From Diorhabda sublineata (taxonomy: Eukaryota; Arthropoda; Insecta; Coleoptera; Chrysomelidae), in contig NC_079476.1 of NCBI RefSeq assembly GCF_026230105.1, positions 34,648,559-34,712,558 of the forward strand: DNA of 64,000 nucleotides, read 5' to 3'. The notes beneath the pieces are model-generated. The model saw only the letters and a list, made by a program, of their open reading frames with translations. It was not told the origin of the DNA and did no database searches. Positions 12,568 through 25,144 of the stretch are shown piece after piece; position 1 is the first letter of the stretch; each line of letters opens with the position of its first letter. The position numbers were made by a program, and so were the translations under genes.

Positions 12568-12861
12568 CATAGAGATATTACCATAGAGTAGGCATGCCTA
12601 CAAGTGAGAGCGTCTCGCGAATGAAAAGAGAAAGAGAATCATTTATGTATTTCTATCTCTTTCTTTTGTTGCGTACTGCGCATGCGTGTCTCTGATTCAA
12701 CGGACAACGGTAAAGTGCGTACACGAAATCTAATCAACGCGCATGCGCCATTAGACAGAGACAGCAATACATAAATTATTCTCTCTCGCTTTCTATCGGC
12801 CAGACGCTCCCACTTGTATGGGCGCCTATAGCATGCCTACTCTATCTGTAATATCTCTATG
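12568..12861. mobile_element. Palindromic MITE, about 294 bp
   Basis: The two ends are long inverted repeats. CATAGAGATATTACCATAGA at 12568 matches the reverse complement of sequence ending at 12861, and similarity continues inward through GAGTAGGCATGCC, AAGTGRGAGCGTCT and AATMATTTATGTATT. Both arms also hold copies of the GCGCATGCG core. There is no coding capacity. The locally higher GC of the arms contrasts with the flanks. Superfamily unknown. Confidence 0.7.
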
Positions 12862-14218
12862 TCTATATTCGACTGTAAAAACTTGCAAGGCAACCCTCAA
12901 TCAAGATTCACGAGACTGAAGATATCAGTTTCAAAAGTACTTCGGAAAAAGAAAAGCCGGTAGACCGAAGTTAATATGGTTGGTTCTGCTTTAGAGAAGA
13001 TATAGGAAATTGAAATAGAAAATTGATAAACAACTGTCCGCAAAGAGTCAACTGGAAGGAATTATTAGATGCAGATAAGATCCAGCAATAAGTTGTTTCG
13101 TTGAGGATGATATCTAATCTATTCCGTTCGAGATCTAAGAGGGGCGTTAAACAGTTATTTCATTTATATTGTAGATATATATTAAATTGGTGCTGTTATA
13201 ATTCAAACTCTCCGTTCAATTTTACATCTATTATTACCACTGTAATAATACGATTATTCTAAATATTCATAAACTATACAAGGATTATTAATGTAGTTAA
13301 AAGTGTAGCTACTACATCTGAGTAGTCTGCTCTAAAAGCAGTCTCTATGGACATGGATGGAATTTTCCCGTTTTCCACATGTCCCATCCACCTCTGAATG
13401 TAAATATCAGAATTTGGATTATTTCATATGTATCTAGCGCAGTAAAATATTTCTCATTTGCTAGAGAATTAATTTTCATAGGAATGCTAACACGTATACA
13501 CAATTAAAGAGGATATCAGAATATATTGAAGGCAGTTGTTAACGAGAACTAATCGCCTAATTGCTATTAAAAGCGACTTGCATATTATTTTGTAATTCAT
13601 ATTCTTTTCATACTTGTTGGTACGGTCCTGTCTAATTCTTTAAACGTATTTCCTATTATATTGTAAAAAACTATGAAAATAGTAAATATATATGATGAAC
13701 AAATCAAGTTGAAGCCTTCTAATTACTCATTTATGTGCTGGATTCTTATAGAATAACGCGCATATAAAGGTTATCTATGATTAACGCTACAATCAAGGAA
13801 GTTGACCTAAATTTCTCTACTACTATAATCTGTTAAAATAATTGCTTTCAATATGTGCCATATGCCGACAATAACATTTGTGGGAATGTTATACTGGCAT
13901 AGCTGCTTGAGAAAAAAGGCTTTAGTGTTCAACACATATCTTCTTTTCGAAAACAGCTGATACTGACATGTGTTAAATGTCACCGACATTGTCTATTCCC
14001 CTTCTCTTTGTTTTTTGGTAACCGCCTTTGAAGTAATCGGCTGCGCGGATTGTTGACGTTTATGTATGTGTAAAAAGTAATTAAAGTTTACGAGGGTGCA
14101 AGTTAGTACGAATATGATATAAAAAAGTAATACAGGAAGTAAACATTTCGTTAGATATACATTTGGATGTTTTAGTGAATATTATAAACGTATTATGTTT
14201 CAATAGATCAATATAGTC
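12862..14218. other. Intergenic region upstream of TECPR1
   Basis: No supported gene. It should contain the promoter and 5' untranslated region of TECPR1. I could not identify a convincing core promoter or upstream non-coding exon. Confidence 0.4.
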
Positions 14219-14443
14219 ATGCCAAGCTCCTTACTTTTTGGCATTAATAATGAGGGTAGAGTTCACACCCTGTCTACCACAGGATCGTTTTGGCGAGAAT
14301 TACCTTATGCCGGCCAAGAATTCAAGAAATTATCCTCTGTACCACATTTTTTATGGGCTTTAGGAGGAGATCATCAAATATATGTTTATGTTTATGGTTT
14401 AGATGTTCCAATTCGAGTAGTTGAAGAATCGTATGAAAACGAG
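14219..14443 (+). CDS. TECPR1: TECPR1 exon 1 (start codon, first tectonin repeat)
   Basis: 75 codons from ATG to donor GAG|GTAAGG, phase 0. The motifs GRVHTLSTTGSFW and YVYVYGLDVPIRVVEESYENE match the N-terminus of TECPR1 proteins, supporting this ATG as the true start. Confidence 0.9.
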
Positions 14444-17400
14444 GTAAGGAATATTATAATAATCATAATAATAATTTAAATCAAAATCTGCAATGCAGTA
14501 ACGAATCTTTAATTCAAAATACTATTAAAATTAGTTTAATGTACATGTGTCTCACTATTTATTATCTTTATTAAATCAAAATTCTTAGTAATGATTTTTG
14601 ATTTGTTTAAATTATAATTACATATCTGTAGACGTTTTAAGTTTAAATTAATGTTAAATATTTGCAAACAATTTGATATATAATTTGTTCCAGAGATGGT
14701 TGCCTATTGAAGGCTTTTCCTCACGCTTATTACCAACAGACCGTTGCCATTTTTCTAACTTAGATGGTACCGAAGATAGAGCTATTGATAAAATACGACT
14801 ACCATCAATGGCGTGGCAATGGGAAGGAGATTGGCAAAAAGAACTGATTCTAAATGGTCAGCCTTTAGATCATGATGGGTGGACATATGCTGTAGACTTT
14901 CCAGCAACTTTTTATCCCAAAAAACAATGGAAGAGCTGTGTTAGGAGAAGACTGTGGACTAGATCTAGGAGATATAGCGCGATGAATACTTGGTGTGCTA
15001 TTGCACCTCTACACAAAGATGCTACCAGTGTAAGTTATTTGTTACACCTAATACAGCATCATCAGGTACATAGATATTATTTTTGTCAATCTTGATGACA
15101 TATTGCTTGCAGTATTATATCATTATGTATTTTATTCACTTTGAATTTTTTATGTTGATTATATAGTTATGTTTTAGGAACCTTTTATTGATGTTTCTGT
15201 TGGAGGACAAAATGTTTCTGGGGCTGATCCGGGAACTATGCTGGTGTGGTCAGTCACATCTCATAATAGAGTAAGTTGATGTTGATGTTGACAACCAACA
15301 AAAAATATTATATTATTAAGTGAGAGATGGCTCATAAAAGAGAAACAGTCTATACCACAATAACTATGTAGAAGTATCTCTGGTGAAAAATAAAATACCC
15401 CGCTCTATCCTCATGGAAATTGAATTTTCACCATTTCACCATTTTTGAAACTTAACACTATGATAGTATGAAGCAAGCTGATTAAAAGTCTCCATGGGAG
15501 TATCAAGAGAAGCCAAGCCCCAAGGATTGTCAAAATTACTCCTGAAGTGTAGGTACCCTGGATAATGACATAGAAAATGTGTGAATGCTTGGGCAATTGA
15601 TAAATGTTTATGGAACTTCCTACCCTTCCTCCCAGGCTACCTTTGTACACTTCAGGAATAGTTTTGATTGGGTTTGGGGTATTGAATCTATGGAGACTTT
15701 AATCAGCTTGCTAAAATCTAGCATTGTTCCAAGTTACAGAAAAATTGGATGGAACCCAATTTCCATAAGGATTGAACTGGATCTTATGGGGATTTTTAAT
15801 TTAAGGTCTCCTTTCTAGGAAAATCAGTTCATAATAACAGGTAGAAATTTAACGTTTCGACCTACTTTTAAAACTGATTTTCATACAAAAGGGCATACAT
15901 TATAAACATGGTGAAAACTGATGTCACTCCTAACTATATTAACCAACTCTTTTGTTGGTCAGTATTCACCATTTGGTTGATGTAACATTAGAAAATCACA
16001 CTTTTTAGGTATTATTCAGGTCTGTTGTAAGTACAAGATCACCAGAAGGCGCGCGTTGGATTCACGTCCAAACTCCTTCTGGTTCCGAAGCATGTCAAAT
16101 CAGCGTAGGACCCACAGGATTAGTTTGGGCATCGACATTAAATGGAACAGCTCTAGTTAGAATCGGAGTGTGTCGTGACAATTTACAAGGTGATGCCTGG
16201 GTGACAGTAAATAGTCCCGGAGAAAATTTAAGAATAACTCAAATTTCCGTTGGAACATGCGCAGTTTGGGCTGTTACTCATGATAAACAGATATGGTTCA
16301 GGTAAATTTATCATTATGTTGAGGGTTAGTCACAAAATTGATTGAGGAAATATTCTTTTAATTGAGACATTTAAGAACTTTCACATCATTTCTTTTTGTT
16401 GAATGAAATTTTAAACTCACAATCATTTTGCCTGCTTCTAGTCAAATCACAAATATGACACTTTTACCAAGTTAGTAATGTCTTATGTATGTGCAAGGTG
16501 TATTCATTTATTTAAAAATCAAAATTACAAGAGAAAACCATATTTTAATTAATATCAATATTTTTATGTATTCTCATATTCTAGGACTTCTCAAAAGTAA
16601 CAATGAGTATCGAATGTTATTTTGTGTTTAACAATAATGACCTTGTACTACTTGTTAAATATTGTTTGTTTACAACCGAGACCTTCAAATTAAGTACAAC
16701 CTTGATACCCTCTAATCTTGTGATCCTATATAGCAGTTTATACTTTATTATTTATCACAAAATTAAGTTGAAATCTTCCATAACATGTTGCTCTCATTTT
16801 ATTTGTATAAAGTAGAACAAAAAATTAAATCTTCGAAAAAACATAAATCTAAAGGATTCATTTTGGAATAAGTTACTGGAATTTTTATTTAAGAACTTCA
16901 AAACAATGATGTACCGAACCTAAAATCATAATTTAGTTGTCTTCTTGTTAAGTTAACTCTATTCTTATAGGGAGTGAGTATTTTTCCCTTAAAGAATGTA
17001 CTCTTCACATTTTTTCTCCATATTATTGCACAAAGGAGAAACTCAAAACATTTGACTATCATACATAGATCATCGTCTCTAGCGCTACAGCCTTACAGGG
17101 GAGCCTCACTTTCTCTAACCTTAAACACCATTCGTCCCGGTCTCTTGCAAGTACCATCCAGTTTGCTGCACTAATCTTTGTAGCATCTTGAGACACCCCG
17201 TCTCTTTATCTTCTTCTCAGTCCTATCTAGACATATATATAGGCTTTCTGATTGCTTGTCCGGCCAAAATAAATGGTGTCCGTCTTTTTCTAATTTTGTT
17301 ATAATTTTTTTTTTCCTGAAGCTGTAATATGATGTGTTCCTGAGATATCACGGTCGTTCTCAATTGCCTAATAGGTATAATTGTGTGTAATTATTTACTG

Positions 17401-20400
17401 TAATTAACAGGAAAGGAGTAAAAGGAGAAGGCGCTAGCTTAAGTGAAGAATTATCCACTGGAAATGGATGGATCGAGATGGTCGGCAGAATTAGTCAAGT
17501 TTCAGTAGCTGCAAATGATCAAGTTTTCGGAGTTGGTGCTGACGACCGTTTAGTTTATCATAGAACTGGTGTATGTCCAGAAGATTTAACAGGAAAACGA
17601 TGGCATGCGTTAAGAGCGCCACTACAAGTTAGCAGAGCAAATAGTAATGCTAGTATTAATAGGGACAAATTTCATAGAAGCTACAATAACTTGGTGAGTT
17701 TTTTAAAACAAATTGAATGTACTATGTAAGACTTGTATTTTTTTTTACAAATTGTGAAAATATTTTTGTAGCTAGGATTTATTTTGCAAAACTATCAAGA
17801 AAATTTTTATTAAACAGTTACATTACTAATAACATTCACTCATATTCTAGCAATCTCGACCGAGCAGTATGATCGAACAATCAGCTATAACAGAATGGGA
17901 TAATCACGCCCATTCAGCACCAACAGTTCCAACATCCCTACCAGTAGGTGATTTAAATATCAAGTATGAAACACAACCAAAAAATCCAAAAGCATGGAGT
18001 CCCGTACATTCTGTAGGATCCATTGTAGGTATGGAAGTACATCCTGAAACTGATGAAAGTATTTGGAGCGAATCAAGTAGAGATTCTTGTATTTTTGCCG
18101 ATGATGAAGAATTGGGATGGGGAGAGTATGAAGCCCCTTGGTCTTGTGTGAGTATTAAATAATGTAGGCATCTGTATATTTAAATTGTTAGTCAACTATT
18201 TATCAATAGATGGCAGTATAATGTAAAACATATCTCAGAACTTGTTTTCTCATCATAATTAATGAATTCAATTAAAATTTTAAGTAATTGTTTATATTCA
18301 AACAACTTGCTGTCCTTCACAATATTTAATGACATTAATATTTAAACAAAGTTGTAAACAAAAATGAGTTTCAGAACTAATGATTTCAGTCAGAATGTGA
18401 GTAAAATAATATTTTTTTTTACTTATTTACAATTCTTTTGTCATAACTGTTAAGTACAGCTACATCTTCAATAAAGGTCCTTTCCTTATTGCATCTATCA
18501 TAGTTAAGTGTTTTTTTCTAAATACATCAAAGTCTAGCCTATTACTATTCTAAATTACTAAAGTATCTAAAAATGCTAACTGTGCATTATTTTTGATTTC
18601 ATATTGAATGTGGGGAAAATATCATCCACATATCTGTATCATACCCTGGAAAAATGCTGTAAATCTTCATGTGTAAAATATTCGTTAATACCAAAAATCA
18701 AAATAATATTTCTATAAAATAAACGCAAAAGCCCAAACTTGTGTCAATTTTTTTAATATCTTCTTATTTGGCAACTTATCTACTAGTCGCGTTAAATTTT
18801 GTTTTTTCATTAGTTCAGATGAATTCCAAATTATTTAAAATCTTTCTGGGACATTGTGCCTGTTCCATTCATGAATCTATATTCAGTTAGATGATCAAAA
18901 TGACATTATATCAAGACAATAAATAAAAATTTGAATCATTCCATTCCACAACCATTATCTATTTTTATTCAAGGATATCTACAAAATTGAACTTTACAGT
19001 TTTTAATTATAATTATAATATATTTAATTAACTCAATTATCATTTGAAGGTAGAATCTGGTGCTTGCACACTTGATGTATCACAACTTCCAAATTGGTTT
19101 GGTGATTCAGATTCGCGCAATGCTAACGCAGATTTTAATGAACCGTGGAGAATAAAAATTTTACAAGATTTAAAAATGCGCTCACCAAATAATGAAAAAT
19201 TCGCTGATTATGAGTTGGCAGTAAATACTACATCTTGGATGCATTCAGGAGAAGCTAGAGTTAGTATACATGGAGGTACTTTCATGGATTGTATTTTACA
19301 ATTAGAATGGATCGAAAATAACGGTACTTTGACAATATTAAATCCAGATGGAGCAACTACAATGGTATGTATATTATTTTGTTTATTTATTGGTATATGA
19401 AGCTTGTTTAATATCTCTTAATATAGTTTTCTATTTATTGCTTACAGATTACTAACTAAAAGTTTCTTTGATTGGTTAGTTAATGCAAAATTTTTGATTA
19501 AATATTAGATGTGATCTAACCTTCATATCTAACTTACTAGAAATTGTATAGCTCAGAATAATTGTTGATTCTATTAACTTGAAGAATTCGCCTAACCTTT
19601 TTTTTAATTGATGAAATGAAAAAGTAACTTAACTATCTTTTGTTTTATTGTATGATCTATAACATCCTTCACTTGTGTTACGTAATGAATGGTAGAATAT
19701 GGTATTAAAATTAATTTTTCTTTTAAACTCGCCCCAGTATATTAGTTTTACCATTAGAATTTTTCGATAGCTTATAGTTCTTTAAGAAATTATTGATGTA
19801 TATGTTGGTATAAATCAGGACAATAGTTGGGGTCACAGTGTTGGATAAAAGACTCTTCGAATTTTGTCTGTAGTACTGATTAGATCTCCTCCGTATCCTA
19901 TGTCATCATATGATTAACTGATGATCGCAAAGCCTGGAAGCACTTTTCAAACCTACTCGAATACCTCTAATAGAACTGCTCACCTTTTTTTTTATTGAAT
20001 AATGCACACAAGTTGTGGAACTATATGGAGTTAAAATTGAAACTGAAGAAGTAAACTTTCTTTAACTTTTTCACTTCCTAGACCTTTTTATGTCAGTTTG
20101 AAATAACATCTAAAAATTTTACTTGATATGGAAATATTGAATATAAAAATCCTTTTCTTTAAAGGTATTATACTTTTACATGTATTACAAATTGTTAAAT
20201 ATTAAGAGAAATAAATAATTTATATGCTTCTAAATGTTCTTGATTTTAGGTCTCTTTTGTTTTAAAATTAGTTTCTTTTATAATTTTAAATTACAAGAGA
20301 CCTAAAATCAAAAACATTTAGAAGCATAAACATATCAAAATGTCTAAGAAATAAATAATTTTTATAGAATGCTACTATGATTATTTTATATACACTTATA

Positions 20401-23400
20401 GTAAGCCGTAAAAACAATTCGAAATAATTACCTCATAATATTTATATTTATTAGATTTACATTTAATAATTATAAGCTTTCAAAAGAGTTTACTCCAAAT
20501 AATAATTTCATATATGTAAGTTGGTTTCGAGAAACAATATTACAGATACAAAATTTGTTTTGTTTCAAACCAAAACATGTTAATTGGCACTATGAATTGA
20601 TTCAACACCCTGTTCACTCAAAAAAAACGTATCCTTAACAAAATATCAATTTATTCAATACAGAAACCGTTTCTTAGAATAAGTAGATTGAACTTTTAAA
20701 TACCATTCTTTCAAAGAGATCGTTCTGCTAAATTATTAGGAACATCATATGTGATAATTGTTTTATTATTAGAACTTTAACGCAATTTAACATTTTTTCA
20801 AGCACTCTTTCAGTCTTGGTGACATAACATGTATTCAACTACGGAGTGAACCTGGGAATCCCCGCTTAGCAATACACATCCCAAGGCATTCTACAAGAAT
20901 GATTAAATTACAATTTACCAGTGATGCCTTACTAGAAGAATGGCAAGCTCTGTTTGCTACTAGTTGTGGAAAAATTCATAATGTTACTGGTATGTTTTTA
21001 ATCTCTTCGTTAATTAATTAATTTTTAGTAGCTGTGTTATTATTTGTTCATTTTGAATACTTTTTTTAATAAAATTAAAAACTTGGAAACTTTCTATGTC
21101 TTTTATGAGATTGATAGTTGCGGTATTCAATAATGTTTTCTATCTTTGGGGTGATTGTTAAATAAAGTATTGTATAGAAATAATGGTATTCAAATATTCC
21201 GCGTCAGTTTAAATATTAATACATATTATTTATTTGGTTATTACTACTTCCGGTACATGCATACACAAATAGATTTTGTACGTCGAATAAATTAGTAAAC
21301 ATTCTCAACTTAGTCTTTTATGTGGAACCATTAAAATTGGAACAATATGGTCAAATGCATCAGTTTCACTATGGAATACAATGTAGTGCACCCTTTTTTA
21401 CGGTTCTATAAGCCTTCTTGACGACCAATTAGCTCAATTGACAATACGTTTGAAGGGTAGTAGTAAAATTTACCTTTCTTCATTAGTATGCTTGTTTTAT
21501 TATAACAATGAAATAATTCGATTTAGGAGCTTGAACTTTTACATTGTATATTGTTTCTCCATCTCTCTGAACTGTATATTTCGATTCCTTTATATTTATG
21601 AACTAAACAGTAGATATAAAAAAATTGAAATTATCGAAAAAATTAATTATATAGTTTTAAAAATGAATATGGGAGTAAATATAAATGTGCTGTTCTCATT
21701 TTATTATGGATTGAACAGCAAAAAATGAAATATCAGTATTTGGAAAATTGTAATAATTCGAAATAAAATATAACGTTGCTTACATTAGAATCATGTGCAT
21801 TGAAGCCTTTTTCTTGTAGGAAAGCCAAGTGACGAAAGTGTATGGGCAGTTACACATCTAGGCGACATATTTGTATGGGATCCAACCCAATTAGAATCTA
21901 ACCAACTCAGAGAAGACGAATTCTATGTTCAGAAATTTGATTTGAGTCGTAAAGAATCACCTTTCAAAGTAGCTTTACATGTAGGTTGTATACCAGGTAC
22001 TATTATTACTCTTAATGGTTGTGTTGGAGATGATGCAGAACGAATAGCTATAAATTTAGAAGCTCCCATAACCTACAAATTAAGACATAAGGCACATACT
22101 GAAATTGATAACGTCTGTTTACATATTAACCCCCGATTTGATTCAAATGAAGTGGTGAGAAATGCTATGATTGATGGTAAATGGGGCTTTGAAGAAAAAG
22201 AAGGGGATAACCCGTTTTCAAAAGGACAAGAATTTAATCTTAGAATAGAAACTACAGAAGATGCTTTTGTTATATTTTTTAATGATAAAGAATTCACCTC
22301 ATTTAGACACAGGTTGCCTCCTCAAAGTGTTTCTATATTAAGTTACTGGGGTAAAATGCAACCATTTAAACTAGTTATAAAGAGTCCCGTTTTAATAATG
22401 GATATGTTGGATGTATATTGGAGGCAGCTAGGAGGGCATTTGAAAAAAGTTGAGACTTGCTCTGTAGGGGTTACCTGGGGAATAGGTTATGATTATACGG
22501 CTTGGGCGTATACTGGAGGATGGGGAGGAGGGGTGTTTGGAACCTTGGATAGCCACAATGTTTATCCAATGACTGATTCGCAAGACTACAGGGTGTATGA
22601 AAATCAACGATGGAATCCATTAACAGGCTATACTTCTGCAGGTAAAAATCGTTTTTGAAAATTTTGTGAAACTTTTTAAAAATTTATACAAAAAAACAGG
22701 ACTACTCATAAATCTTCTGTTGAGTGTATCAGGTCTAATACGCATTTAACAGAAAAAGTATATTGATAAATGACTTCGCCTTATACAATTTAGATAGATA
22801 CTTAAATGAACAGAAGATAATCCCATGCGCAACATTTAGTTTTTATGGGATTAGATTTTGTATTATTGAGTATTGAAAAGTTATATCACGGTTAAAATAT
22901 CCCTAAATGTAAATGAGCTAACAATTTTTTTTCCCTTTTCAACCTTCTCTATACTTCAAATTATTGTGAAAGAAAAATGAATGAATATTGATATTGAATA
23001 TTGTACATTGTAATAATTTGTAATTTTTCTCGTAAATAAACATTATTATTATTATAAGTAGAAATCCCATGAGTTTGTTAACCCTCAATTTTGAGATGTA
23101 AAAAAGAAGTGCAGTGTTAGTTTTGTTCAATTGAAATGAGTATTTCTTTTAGGCTTACCAACAGATAGGTACATGTGGAGTGATGCTACAGGCAGAAAGA
23201 AGCGCACTAGAGATCAAGTAAAGCTCCTCTCTGTACACTGGCAATGGGTATCTGATTGGATGACAGATTTTCACGTACCTGGAGGTGTAGATAAAGAAGG
23301 CTGGCAGTATGCCATGGATTTTCCATCTACGTATCATGCCAATAAGCAGTTCACAGATTATGTAAGACGTCGCAGGTCAGTTTTTTTAAGTAAATACAGT

Positions 23401-25071
23401 ACCATACATGTTACAACAATTTTTTTCTATATAAAAAACATCTTACGTGTCTAATTTTGGACTAAAAAATACAAATGATTTTTGTTTAAATAGATGGTAC
23501 AGAAGATGTGCAATAGCAACAACAGGTCCCTGGCAAGAAATAGGACACACTAAAATATTGGATGTCTCTTTGGAGCCAGTTAGTGATTTTGTAGATTCAA
23601 CTGTAGCTGTTTGGGCTCTTGCAACTGGAGGACAAGCTGTAGTACGAGTAGGAGTTTCTAAATCAAATCCCGCAGTAAGTTTGAAACAGTTAATTTGTTC
23701 TATGAACGAAAAACCTTATTCCACATCATCAAGAACAAAATTATGTTAATTTTAATAATAGAAGATAATTATATTGTCATAGCACATTAAACTGCAGTTT
23801 TTGTAACAAATAGAAATTATTCACCAATAATAACTTACTTCTAATTTGGAATTTCTGGAACGGTTGTACTGAACATATTGTTATCGTCTTCAGAGACTAT
23901 ATAATATACTAATTATAAATTGTCTTGAAAATAGATAAAACAAATTCTGATTAAAAAGAAGGATGGCTTCATCTTCTTATGAAAACATCCAAACCAACTA
24001 AATAAATAATAATACCTTCTCTAATAATTATAATAATTTATTACTTGGACAACAAAATATCATGACCATTGGCAGGCAGGGCGAGACGTTCACCAATTTT
24101 AATCGATTTTTTTAATCTATTTTAAAACAACCACTTATAAAGTTTATGAATTTTATAAATAGTTGTTTCAATATAAATCAATCAAAAAAATGTTTTTAGG
24201 GTCACATATGGGAACATGTAAATACAGATCAACCTTTAACCAGTATTAGTTGTGGTCCATTTAAACGTGTCTGGGCTGTGGGAAGGAAAGGCTGTGCTTA
24301 TTATCGATTAGGCATAACTGAGGAGAAGCTCGAAGGAGATAAATGGGTATGTGTCGAAGCTCCACAAGGAAGTCAACTAAAGCAGATATCAGTGAGTTCA
24401 CTTGGTGTATGGGCTGTAGACCAAGAAGGTAGAATACACGTTAGGAAAGAAATTACATCTACATTTCCTGAGGGGACACATTGGCAGACCATAGTAGCCG
24501 ATCCTCCAGTTTTAAGTAATTTTTTTTATTAATATTTAATGTTTATGAGCTATTTCAAAATAAATACCTCAAATTCTATTTTCTCACTTCAATGTATAAA
24601 GTACATTATTTTATGACATATAACCCACTATTCATTAATTCTATTATATTTTCAGTCAATTTTTCAGGACTGTGAAATAATATTTTTTTGTAGATTCTGC
24701 ACCAGATACGACAGGATTCAAGCATGTCAGTGTCAGTCATAGTCAAGTTTGGGCTACTACAAATGGTGGTGTAATCCTCAGAAGAGAAGGAATATGTGCA
24801 GCAAATCCAGGAGGATCAGGATGGGATATTGGTATTGCGGTAAGATTCTTTCTACTTTTTCAACATATATTACACCCAATTGCCACTAGCTTTCAGTAAA
24901 TTTTGCACATTGTTACATCATAAATTCATAATTAGAAATATAGACTATGCAAGTTAATTACAGTCCACCAATATTAGTTTTAACGAAGAGCATTAAAGTA
25001 TGAAAAACTGAGCATACTTTCAATAATAGATTTATTTCATGTGGTGAAAATGATCTCCCAGATCCCAAAAT

Positions 25072-25144
<73 letters not shown>

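Noticed and set aside
15411..15818. ORFs on both strands in TECPR1 intron 3
   Set aside because: They arise from the inverted repeat there; neither has splice sites or a recognisable domain.
21438..21728. 96-codon plus-strand ORF in TECPR1 intron 8
   Set aside because: Rich in Ile, Tyr, Phe and Asn as expected of AT-rich intron; not in phase with exon 9 and no splice support.
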